The notes beneath the pieces are model-generated. The model saw only the letters and a program-made list of their open reading frames with translations, was not told the DNA's origin and did not search any database. Below are positions 1-5,740 of a stretch of 10,965 nt of DNA, piece by piece. Each line of letters begins with the position of its first letter. The first letter of the stretch is position 1. The position numbers and the translations under genes are program-made. Source of the DNA: Nitrospira sp. UBA5699 (GTDB lineage: Bacteria > Nitrospirota > Nitrospiria > Nitrospirales > Nitrospiraceae); NCBI GenBank assembly GCA_002420105.1, contig DIHJ01000086.1:4043-15007 (forward strand), read 5' to 3'.

Positions 1-65
1 GCCCGCCGGGCCATGATCAGCGTACCGGCTCATCGCAACGTCCGAACGACCGGCCCGGATGACCC

Positions 66-1511
66 ATGGCTCTCAACGCAACCGAGATTGAACAGGTCCT
101 CGCCGAAATCGCGCCGATCCTCGAAACCGGCCGGATTCAGAAAATCCACCAGCCGTCGGACCGGACGCTGGTCCTCGAAATCCGTGTGCCGGGAGCCACC
201 CATCGTCTCCTCATTTCCTGCGAGCCGGAAACGGCACGGCTTCACCTGAGCCGGCTGGCTCTGTCGAATCCGTCCAGCCCGCCTCCCTTCTGCCAATTCC
301 TGCGCGCCCACCTCCAGGGCGCCAGAATTGACGCGGTCGCACCACGAGCCGGCGACCGGATCGTGAACCTTCGCCTCACCACCAAGGACGGCTCCCGCAC
401 GCTGGTCTGCGAACTCACCGGCAAAACCGCCAATGTGCTCGTGCTCGACGAGAACCGGCATGTCCTGCGCGACTTGAATCGTCAGCGGGAGATCACGAGC
501 CAGGTCTATCAGGCTCCTCTCGGACGACTCCTCGGCACGGAAGAGAAGCCGTCTTCCCGATTCACGATGGCGCCCGGCGCGACCGACTTTCCGATCTCGG
601 CGGCCGTCGAAGCCCACTACCATCGCAGGGAAGCCGGTCTGGCGCAGAACCAGGCGAAAGAGGCACGGCACCGGGTCCTGAAGAAAACCGTCAAGAAAGA
701 ACGGCGCCGGATCGAAGCCTGGAAGAGCGATCTGGCGGAAGCTGCGAAATACCGGGACTACGCGCACTACGGGGAATTGCTCAAGGCCAATCTGGGGTCG
801 ATCAAGAAAGGCATGAACCGCATTACGCTGGTGGACTACTACGACGAGGCCATGCCGGAAGTGACGATCCCGCTCGATGCGACCAAGTCGGCACAGGGCA
901 ATATGGACGACTATTTCCGGAAACACCGGAAATACCTGGCGGCCGAGCGGGAGTTGACACCGCGCATCGCGCAGGCCGAACGGGGCTTGGACAAACTGGA
1001 GCAGGAACTCGCGGCGATCAAGGACGGCACATGGACCGCACCGACGCCCTCCTTCGCCGGAACGGTCTCTACCCTCGAGGGTCGAAACCGGCGCGGGTCG
1101 AAAGAGCCGCGGCGCGGACCGTTTCGCCGGTTCACATCGGCGGACGGACTCCCGATCTTTGTCGGACGCAACGCGCGGGAAAATGACGAGCTGACGTTCG
1201 GCCTCGCCAAAAGCGACGATCTCTGGCTTCACGCGCGGGGAACGCCGGGATCGCATGTGGTCGTTCGCCTGGACAGGGGAAACGACCCGCCGCCGAAAAC
1301 GTTACGGGACGCCGCCACACTGGCTCTGCTCTACAGCGATCTCAAGAAGAGCGGAAAGGGAGAGGTCATTTACACCAGACGCAAATGGGTCAAGAAGGCG
1401 AAAGGGCAGGCGCCCGGGGCCGTCACGGTCACGCAGGAAAAATCCCTCCACGTGAATCTCGACAAGCACCGGCTTGCGGCGCTCAAAGCCAGAACCGAGG
1501 AACCGGTCTAG
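66..1511 (+). CDS. rqcH: NFACT family protein (RqcH/FbpA-like), ribosome quality control
   Basis: This 481-residue protein has the NFACT layout. An N-terminal NFACT-N/FbpA domain (about 1-130) holds GRIQKIHQP near 22-30 and PPFCQFLRAHLQG near 73-85. A basic coiled-coil middle follows (about 195-320), then a C-terminal NFACT-R domain containing VGRNARENDELTF and DLWLHARGTPGSHVVVR. In Firmicutes, RqcH binds 50S subunits carrying stalled peptidyl-tRNA and recruits tRNA-Ala to add C-terminal alanine tails. The Asp-Arg pair needed there (D97/R98) is present here at exactly 97-98. The nearby EIM-type motif reads ELT at 116-118. At 481 residues the protein is shorter than the roughly 570 of Bacillus RqcH, mostly in the middle. 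An in-frame TGA at 60-62 fixes ATG 66 as the earliest start, and no clear ribosome binding site precedes it. Family assignment is firm. Alanine tailing is inferred, and an adhesin role, the older FbpA name, is less likely. Confidence 0.9.
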   Translation: MALNATEIEQVLAEIAPILETGRIQKIHQPSDRTLVLEIRVPGATHRLLISCEPETARLHLSRLALSNPSSPPPFCQFLRAHLQGARIDAVAPRAGDRIVNLRLTTKDGSRTLVCELTGKTANVLVLDENRHVLRDLNRQREITSQVYQAPLGRLLGTEEKPSSRFTMAPGATDFPISAAVEAHYHRREAGLAQNQAKEARHRVLKKTVKKERRRIEAWKSDLAEAAKYRDYAHYGELLKANLGSIKKGMNRITLVDYYDEAMPEVTIPLDATKSAQGNMDDYFRKHRKYLAAERELTPRIAQAERGLDKLEQELAAIKDGTWTAPTPSFAGTVSTLEGRNRRGSKEPRRGPFRRFTSADGLPIFVGRNARENDELTFGLAKSDDLWLHARGTPGSHVVVRLDRGNDPPPKTLRDAATLALLYSDLKKSGKGEVIYTRRKWVKKAKGQAPGAVTVTQEKSLHVNLDKHRLAALKARTEEPV

Positions 1512-1540
1512 CAGGCCGGCCCGTTTCGCACCCTGAGAGC

Positions 1541-1567
1541 AGGTCGGTCCCCGAGATCGGACGACCT
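1541..1567 (+). terminator. Hairpin after the NFACT gene, weak terminator candidate
   Basis: AGGTCGGTCC (1541-1550) pairs with GGACGACCT (1559-1567) through nine base pairs with one bulged G, around the loop CCGAGATC. It begins 30 bases after the NFACT stop. The following bases (CTTACGACC) lack a T-run, so it is not a classic intrinsic terminator. It may be an RNA 3'-end structure or simply chance pairing in GC-rich DNA. Confidence 0.35.
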
Positions 1568-1623
1568 CTTACGACCCGTTCCCTGTCGGGACAGAGCCCG
1601 GGCATCCTTCAAAAGGTTGGGAG

Positions 1624-1653
1624 TCCGTGCCTTTGGGGATCCGTGCCTTTGGG
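1624..1653. repeat. Short tandem direct repeat, two 14-base copies
   Basis: TCCGTGCCTTTGGG occurs at 1624-1637 and again at 1640-1653, a 16-base period. It lies in the 203-base spacer between the NFACT stop and the lipoprotein start, about 60-90 bases upstream of the lipoprotein ATG. It could be a slipped-strand duplication or paired binding sites for a regulator. No protein can be named from the sequence. Confidence 0.7.
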
Positions 1654-1714
1654 AATTGTGATCGCTTCGGCCGGCTCGCTATGGTGAGGCTCTTTCCAAA
1701 ACCGGGAGATGCCT

Positions 1715-2401
1715 ATGACACTGCACCCCATGATCGGCTTCCGAACCGGCAGCCTCTCCGGCGCCCTCCTGCTATTGGCGCTGACCGGCTGTCAATCCTA
1801 CAACTCGCATCCCGTCGCCCAGACAGACGGGTCTTATCAGAAGACCCCCAACGCCTCCGTCAAAGCCGCGGTATGGGGCACTCGTCAGGAAAGCGTGCAG
1901 AGTCTGACCACCTGGCTCATGAAACGGGGCCTGACGCTGGTCGACGAGGTCAAGATGAACCAGATGGCCAGCGATATTCGCGCCAACCAGCCGGGCACGC
2001 CGGTCTCGAATGCCGACGTGTTCAAACTGGGCAAGCTTGCCGGAGCCAAGGAGATCATCTTCATCGACACGGACGTCACCACCTGGCGGGCGAACCAATT
2101 CGAAGATCTGCTCGGGCAGAGCAGACCCATCTATACGGCCTCGGTGTTCGTCCGCGCCCTGGACGCGGATTCAGGAGAGATCCACTGGAGCGGCAAAGCG
2201 CTTTCCATGGACAAGTTTACGAACCTGAAGGAAGGCATCCACCAGCTCACCTGTCACGCGCTCGCCACGGCCTGGGGACTCCGGCCGCAGCCGGCACCGC
2301 CAAGACGGCAACGAGCCTCAACGGAGCGAGCAGCCAGTAACGTCCTGCGGCGGAACTGCATCCGGTTCCCCCTGGTCGGGCGGCGCACAGGATCAATGTA
2401 A
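1715..2401 (+). CDS. Outer-membrane lipoprotein, CsgG/LpoB-like fold, 3' end possibly frameshifted
   Basis: The N-terminus is a lipoprotein signal peptide: a hydrophobic stretch (LSGALLLLALTGC) ends in an LTGC lipobox, with the lipidated Cys at about residue 26. GGGAG at 1704-1708 sits six bases before ATG 1715, so I prefer that start to ATG 1709. The mature part, from VKAAVWGTRQE to ATAWGL, has the order seen in CsgG/LpoB-type periplasmic domains: a helix with 'MKRGLTLVDE', then 'KLGKLAGAKEIIFIDTDV', then a strand with 'ALDADSGEIHWSGKAL'. Such lipoproteins sit at the outer-membrane inner face and act in secretion, in activating peptidoglycan synthases, or in unknown roles. The exact role is not recognisable here. 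The last 40 or so residues are Arg-rich and use A-ending codons unlike the rest of the gene. A different frame continues sensibly to TAA 2338-2340. It appears monocistronic. Confidence 0.75.
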   Translation: MTLHPMIGFRTGSLSGALLLLALTGCQSYNSHPVAQTDGSYQKTPNASVKAAVWGTRQESVQSLTTWLMKRGLTLVDEVKMNQMASDIRANQPGTPVSNADVFKLGKLAGAKEIIFIDTDVTTWRANQFEDLLGQSRPIYTASVFVRALDADSGEIHWSGKALSMDKFTNLKEGIHQLTCHALATAWGLRPQPAPPRRQRASTERAASNVLRRNCIRFPLVGRRTGSM

Positions 2402-2428
2402 TCATCCCCTCAGCCCCGCCCGCGTCCC

Positions 2429-2444
2429 CGGGGGTCTTCCCCCG
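2429..2444. other. Six-base-pair GC hairpin with TCTT loop
   Basis: CGGGGG (2429-2434) and CCCCCG (2439-2444) form a perfect stem around TCTT, 28 bases after the lipoprotein stop. The following bases are CAAAATTC, so there is no T-run on the plus strand. It could stabilise the lipoprotein mRNA 3' end or help Rho-dependent termination before the response regulator gene. Classic intrinsic termination is not supported. Confidence 0.4.
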
Positions 2445-2518
2445 CAAAATTCAGGATTCATTAGGCGATCCATTCCCCTTGGGCTATTCTGATCTTCGGT
2501 ACAGTGTTCCACGTAAGC

Positions 2519-2524
2519 AGGAGG
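2519..2524 (+). promoter_or_regulatory. Ribosome binding site that fixes the response-regulator start
   Basis: AGGAGG lies five bases before ATG 2530. It is the best Shine-Dalgarno match in this region. It rules out the longer in-frame start at 2479, whose extra residues (GYSDLRYSVPRK) are not receiver-like and would span this site. Confidence 0.8.
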
Positions 2525-2529
2525 ATGCC

Positions 2530-3045
2530 ATGTGTCCCCTCGATGCTTCGCCCCCGCCGGATCCCGGGCGGACGGTACTTGCGGTCGACGACGACCCTGA
2601 CGCGCTCAAACTCTGCCGCCTGTTCCTCGAAAAAGCCGGATTCTCCGTGCTCTCGGCCGCCGGCAGTTCGGACGCCCTCAAAATCTGCAAGAGCCACGAA
2701 GGCCCCATCCATCTTCTGATCACCAACCTCGTGTTGCCGCCCCCGGAATTCTCCTTCGCCTCGGGCGAGAACGAATTCCCCCACGTCCACGGGCACGAGC
2801 TTGCGGTCCGCGCCCTGCACATGCGCAAGGATCTTCATGTGATCCTGATGTCGGCCAATATTGAAAAGGAACTGCTCGGCTACGGAATACGGGCGGGAGC
2901 CCTGCCGTTTCTCCCCAAACCGCTCGATGCGCAGGCGCTGGTCAGTCTGGTGAACCGCACGCTTGACGCCCCGCCTCCCACTCCCGAATCCCTCATGAAG
3001 GAAAGCCCCGGCGGGGCCAAGGGAGCCGACGAGTGGTTTGATTAA
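2530..3045 (+). CDS. Single-domain response regulator with Asn at the phospho-acceptor position
   Basis: This 171-residue protein is a CheY-like receiver with no output domain. The acidic cluster VDDDPD (D20-D22) that binds Mg2+, the switch Ser (ILMSAN, S109) and the conserved Lys before Pro (LPKPLD, K130) are all present. The strand that should end in the phospho-acceptor Asp reads HLLITNLVLP, placing Asn at residue 66. An insertion of about ten residues (around 71-86, ending near FPHVHGHEL) separates this position from the next helix. The last 25 residues are Pro/Gly-rich and probably disordered. Normal phosphorylation therefore seems unlikely, and the protein may act constitutively or by protein contact. 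No histidine kinase is adjacent. The start is set by AGGAGG five bases upstream. The gene converges with the dioxygenase gene across an 84-base spacer. Confidence 0.85.
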   Translation: MCPLDASPPPDPGRTVLAVDDDPDALKLCRLFLEKAGFSVLSAAGSSDALKICKSHEGPIHLLITNLVLPPPEFSFASGENEFPHVHGHELAVRALHMRKDLHVILMSANIEKELLGYGIRAGALPFLPKPLDAQALVSLVNRTLDAPPPTPESLMKESPGGAKGADEWFD

Positions 3046-3049
3046 ATCA

Positions 3050-3113
3050 GGTTGAGGTCGAGGCTCGGGCTGAGGGGGCACAGTCAGCATCTCGCTAGAC
3101 CTGAACCTCAGCC
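3050..3113. repeat. Degenerate GAGG-hexamer repeat with inverted half, between convergent genes
   Basis: The left half reads as imperfect hexamers, GGTTGA-GGTCGA-GGCTCG-GGCTGA-GG. The right half carries the complementary style, CCTGAA-CCTCAG-CCTTGA. GGCTGAGG (3068-3075) is an exact inverted match of CCTCAGCC (3106-3113), giving an eight-base-pair stem over a 30-base loop with further partial pairing outside. It fills most of the spacer between the response regulator and the dioxygenase. It could serve as a two-way transcription end or be a remnant of a short dispersed repeat family. Confidence 0.5.
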
Positions 3114-3129
3114 TTGATCTTCTCGACAG

Positions 3130-3780
3130 CTAGGCGTGCTCGGTCATGAACCAACCTGCGATGGAGAGCCTTCGGTGTTCGCCCGCCGTCTGATCAACCC
3201 GGCACACCCGGTGGAATCGAGGCACCGTGAACATGACCAGTGATCCGGGACGGGGCTCGATGCAGTGGGTGACTTCAAGGTCCGGATGTTCGGCCGTATG
3301 GCCGCTCCGCTTCTTGTAGATGATGAGTTCCCCGCCCCAGTCGGAGCGCCACTCTTCATGGAAGTAGCTCACCACGGCAATCCGGCGGAGCGGGGCCTGC
3401 TTCCCCTGTACGGCATGCCCCTGGTCCGTGTCATCATGCGTCAGCAAACAATCTCCGGGGGCATAGGAGTAGTAGTTGAAGCCGAGATGCCGGCCCACGA
3501 TGTTGGGGAATGATTCGATGTATTCCTGCACGCAGCGCAGCTGCAGTCGGGGAAAGAACCGTTGCCCCTGAGGCGGAGCGATCTCGGCTCTGGCCCAGTT
3601 TCCCGAATCCGGGAAATCCTCCCGTACGTTCGGGAGATCCCGGAGGTGCTTCCAGGAGGCCTTCACCATGGCCTCGCGGAAATACCGCCGGTCGTCGGCG
3701 GACCAGAAGTCTTCCACGATGAGCACGGGAGACTGTCTGAACGAGAACGTTTCGAGCTTCCCCTGAAAACCCGCCGACAT
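3130..3780 (-). CDS. 2-oxoglutarate/Fe(II)-dependent dioxygenase, prolyl-hydroxylase-like
   Basis: This 216-residue protein has a double-stranded beta-helix dioxygenase signature. The metal triad is HDD (H115 and D117, in CLLTHDDTD) and H190 (RFHRVCRVD). R204 in RRLSIAGWF is placed to bind the 2-oxoglutarate carboxylate. 'SDWGGELIIY' and 'PRPGSLVMF' match core strands of prolyl 4-hydroxylase-like enzymes. The substrate cannot be told, and protein or small-molecule hydroxylation are both possible. The open frame extends to 3957, but its first codons run through a strong hairpin (3910-3945). I therefore start at ATG 3780, where GGAG lies seven bases upstream and the dioxygenase-like sequence begins. 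ATG 3852 is the alternative but lacks a ribosome binding site. It is probably transcribed alone, from a promoter within 3781-3909. Confidence 0.8.
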   Translation of the reverse strand: MSAGFQGKLETFSFRQSPVLIVEDFWSADDRRYFREAMVKASWKHLRDLPNVREDFPDSGNWARAEIAPPQGQRFFPRLQLRCVQEYIESFPNIVGRHLGFNYYSYAPGDCLLTHDDTDQGHAVQGKQAPLRRIAVVSYFHEEWRSDWGGELIIYKKRSGHTAEHPDLEVTHCIEPRPGSLVMFTVPRFHRVCRVDQTAGEHRRLSIAGWFMTEHA

Positions 3781-3909
3781 AGATAGGCTCCACGGCAACA
3801 ACGCGAGCAGCGCTGTGTTCTTTCTGGACGGAATCTGCGCTCTTGATACCATGTCCGGGAGTGCGACGACAAGATCGCGGAAAGGCTGCCGGACCCGCCC
3901 TTCAAACGA

Positions 3910-3945
3910 CATGGGGGGCGCCATCGTGTGATGACGCCCCCCATG
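3910..3945 (-). terminator. Strong GC hairpin, likely terminator of the RRM gene
   Basis: CATGGGGGGCG (3910-3920) is perfectly complementary to CGCCCCCCATG (3935-3945). A C/A mismatch separates this from an inner stem, CATC with GATG, closing a GTGT loop. It starts 22 bases past the RRM gene stop. On the minus strand the hairpin is followed by TCGTTTGAAGG, a short imperfect T-tract, so termination on that strand is the natural reading. It also lies upstream of the dioxygenase and separates the two minus-strand genes. Confidence 0.7.
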
Positions 3946-3967
3946 AGAACAGAACAATCGTTACCGC

Positions 3968-4306
3968 TTACCAGCGATCGCGCTTTCCGCCGCTGCCGCT
4001 GCGTCCGCCGCCGCCACCAAATCCACCACGACCTCCCCCTCCGCCGCCGGACCGGGGTTCTTGGGGACGTGCTTCATTGACCGTCAGCGTGCGGCCGCCC
4101 ATTTCCGAGCCGTTGAGCGCCGTAATCGCGGCCTGCGCCTCGGAATCGGAGGACATCTCGACGAAACCAAATCCGCGGGACTGTCCCGTGAACTTGTCCG
4201 TGATGATCCGCGCCGACGCGACCGCGCCATGGGCACCAAACAGATCGCTCAATTGTTGCTCGGTCGCCGAATAGGGCAACCCACCGACGTAAATCTTTGA
4301 ACCCAT
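3968..4306 (-). CDS. Small glycine-rich RRM RNA-binding protein
   Basis: This 112-residue protein has one RNA recognition motif followed by a Gly/Arg-rich tail. RNP2 is IYVGGL (5-10) and RNP1 is RGFGFVEM (44-51), with the aromatic residues that stack on RNA bases intact. Residues 86-112 are mostly Gly with Arg and Ser, ending KRDRW. This matches the cyanobacterial Rbp/plant GRP type of bacterial RRM protein. In cyanobacteria, related proteins are cold-induced and bind single-stranded RNA. Start ATG 4306 has a near-perfect AAGGAGG eight bases upstream, which implies strong translation and excludes the longer frame beginning at 4471. The 228-base region upstream could hold a structured leader, but I could not name a promoter. 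A strong hairpin ends the gene, so it is probably monocistronic. Target RNAs are unknown. Confidence 0.9.
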   Translation of the reverse strand: MGSKIYVGGLPYSATEQQLSDLFGAHGAVASARIITDKFTGQSRGFGFVEMSSDSEAQAAITALNGSEMGGRTLTVNEARPQEPRSGGGGGGRGGFGGGGGRSGSGGKRDRW

Positions 4307-4314
4307 GTGGGGTT

Positions 4315-4321
4315 CCTCCTT
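4315..4321 (-). promoter_or_regulatory. Near-consensus ribosome binding site of the RRM gene
   Basis: The minus strand reads AAGGAGG, then eight bases (AACCCCAC), then ATG 4306. It is one of the strongest Shine-Dalgarno sites in the window. It decides the start of the RRM protein and fits high expression. Confidence 0.85.
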
Positions 4322-4444
4322 ATGAAATGGTGACATTGTCTTGAACTCGAGGAACGGGGGAAGGCGCGGGCCGAAGACGCGAAGGATGCGGCGGCTTGGG
4401 TCTGACTTCCGACGAAATTCCCGGACAAGGCAACATCGATATTG

Positions 4445-4482
4445 CGGGCCTATTTCTGTGAACCCGATCATCGCGAGGCCCG
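4445..4482. other. Seven-base inverted repeat in the spacer upstream of the RRM gene
   Basis: CGGGCCT (4445-4451) and AGGCCCG (4476-4482) are exact inverted copies 24 bases apart. They lie in the 228-base spacer between the permease stop and the RRM start (4307-4534). Possible readings are an operator, a leader-RNA stem or chance pairing. I found no convincing -35/-10 pair in the spacer, although AT-rich AATATCGAT on the minus strand at about 4436-4444 could be part of one. Confidence 0.3.
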
Positions 4483-4497
4483 TACGATGAAGTCCCT

Positions 4498-4517
4498 CAA
4501 CCCTAACATAGGGGTTG
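4498..4517 (-). terminator. Hairpin after the eight-gene operon, weak terminator candidate
   Basis: CAACCC-TA (4498-4505) pairs with TA-G-GGGTTG (4509-4517) with one bulged G and a three-base loop. It starts 17 bases after the permease TGA (4535-4537, minus strand). The minus strand downstream (AGGGACTTC) has no T-run, so any termination here would be weak or Rho-assisted. Its position at the end of a long operon is the main support. Confidence 0.4.
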
Positions 4518-4534
4518 GTGGATTACAACAGACC

Positions 4535-5326
4535 TCACTCGCCGACCCGGACGAGCGAGCCCTCCCGCTTGCAATAGGCAAAGGTCTTGTAAAACAAGGC
4601 GATCATGGCGATCAGGAGCGCCCCGTTGAGTCCGCCGGCCCAGGCCAAGTGCACGACCGGCGAGCCGCCCCCGCTCAAGACTCCGCGCATGCCTTCGAAC
4701 ACATGGGCGGCGGGGTTCATCCAGGCGATCCCCTGCAGCCAAGCCGGCAACACGTCCAACGGATAGAACACACAGGAGATCGGCTGGAAGAGGAACACCA
4801 TGCTCCAGGCCAAAATTTCCGCCTCCTGGCCGAACCGCATGATCAGCGACGTCGTCAGCACTCCGATCACCCACCCGGTGATCACGAGGTTGAACACGAA
4901 CGGCAGCAGCCAGAGGCCCATGACCAGCACGTTGTACCCGTAAAACAGCCACGCGCAGATTCCCATGACAACCGACACGCAGGTCACCTTGAAGATGCTC
5001 ATGGCGATCGTCGCGGCAAGAAATTCCCCCGGCGTCAGCGGGCTGGCGAACAGGTTCATCAGGTTTCTCGCCCACAGCTCTTCCAGAAACGAAATGGTGA
5101 TGCCCTGCTGCGACCGAAAGAGCATGTCCCAGAGGATGAGGGCTCCCAGGAAAAACGTCACGAACCCCGGCACCTGCGGCTGATACTTCGCGAGATACAG
5201 GGTGATGAAGCCCCAGATCACCAGATCCAGGAACGGCCAATAGAAGATTTCCATGATCCGGGGGAGGCTCCGCCGGTAGAGATAGAGATGTCGGGCGACG
5301 AGCGCGCTGACGCGGTGGAACTTCAT
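4535..5326 (-). CDS. ABC-2 type transporter permease
   Basis: This 263-residue integral membrane protein has the ABC-2 permease layout. It has a short cytoplasmic N-terminus with basic residues (YLYRRSLPR) and about six hydrophobic spans, near 28-46, 53-70, 102-130, 134-162, 170-194 and 229-250. The ABC-2 hallmark WMNPAAHVFEGMRG (202-215) precedes the last span. It should form the membrane channel for the ATPase encoded two genes upstream. ABC-2 systems usually export lipids, polysaccharides, drugs or peptides, and the substrate here is unknown. ATG 5326 overlaps the stop of the preceding small membrane protein by four bases (ATGA), which suggests translational coupling. The frame is open further upstream to 5662, but that part is Arg-rich and overlaps the small membrane protein gene, so I reject it. 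This is the last gene of the operon. Confidence 0.88.
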   Translation of the reverse strand: MKFHRVSALVARHLYLYRRSLPRIMEIFYWPFLDLVIWGFITLYLAKYQPQVPGFVTFFLGALILWDMLFRSQQGITISFLEELWARNLMNLFASPLTPGEFLAATIAMSIFKVTCVSVVMGICAWLFYGYNVLVMGLWLLPFVFNLVITGWVIGVLTTSLIMRFGQEAEILAWSMVFLFQPISCVFYPLDVLPAWLQGIAWMNPAAHVFEGMRGVLSGGGSPVVHLAWAGGLNGALLIAMIALFYKTFAYCKREGSLVRVGE

Positions 5327-5727
5327 GAACAGCCCCCGTGCTGCTGGCTGCATCCGCCGCACCCCCGGTGTTTCCCCAGCACCTCGTCCATGAGGTGGCG
5401 CACGCCGCCGAGCATGTGCGCGCCGGCCCGCTGCCCGTCCGCGACCCGACGCAAACCGAGCCCGAGCAGCACCGACGGCATGACACAGAGCCCGGCGACG
5501 AACGCCGGACCGGACACATGCCCGGGCCCGCGCAACCAGACGAGCGCGGACGCCAGCAGGAGCGGCAGGGCCGACACCGCCAGGCTGTTCAGCAGGACCG
5601 GCCAGCCGCAGGTACGTCGTACCAACCCGACCGTGCCGACCGCGAGCCAGAACAGGCCCCAACAGGCGCTCAGCATCAACCCGCCGACCAACACTCCCGT
5701 CCCGGCATCAAGCAATCCGTCCTGCAT
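5323..5727 (-). CDS. Small three-span membrane protein with Cys/His-rich C-terminal tail
   Basis: I do not recognise this 134-residue protein. It has three hydrophobic segments (about 10-36, 42-65 and 72-95) and a soluble C-terminal tail. The tail ends GKHRGCGGCSQQHGGCS, offering C123, C126 and C133 with H120 and H130 as possible metal or heme ligands. It sits between the ABC ATPase gene (stop 13 bases upstream of this ATG) and the permease gene (4-base ATGA overlap), so it is almost certainly made with the transporter. ATG 5727 is chosen because GAGGG lies eight bases upstream. GTG 5736 is only four bases from the ATPase stop and would use that same G-rich stretch as coding sequence. A role as an accessory subunit or metal-sensing partner of the ABC system is inferred from position only. 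Confidence 0.75.
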   Translation of the reverse strand: MQDGLLDAGTGVLVGGLMLSACWGLFWLAVGTVGLVRRTCGWPVLLNSLAVSALPLLLASALVWLRGPGHVSGPAFVAGLCVMPSVLLGLGLRRVADGQRAGAHMLGGVRHLMDEVLGKHRGCGGCSQQHGGCS

Positions 5728-5740
5728 AGCCCCCACCCTC

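Noticed and set aside
3..62. Possible 3' end of an upstream plus-strand gene, stopping at TGA 60-62
   Set aside because: Only about 19 codons are visible and they show no motif. The TGA is used only to limit the NFACT start.
30..1256. A 408-codon open frame on the minus strand
   Set aside because: It is antisense to the NFACT gene and its translation is Arg/Phe-rich with no recognisable motif.
2470..2510. Sigma-70 promoter before the response regulator (TTGGGC with TACAGT)
   Set aside because: The spacing is 15 bases and both boxes are poor, so it is no better than chance.
2479..2529. Longer response regulator start at 2479
   Set aside because: The added residues are not receiver-like and AGGAGG at 2519-2524 clearly serves ATG 2530.
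5327..5662. N-terminal extension of the permease frame (112 codons)
   Set aside because: It is Arg/Ala-rich, overlaps the small membrane protein gene, and ABC-2 permeases of this type begin at about MKFHRVSALV. The ATGA overlap gives a natural start.
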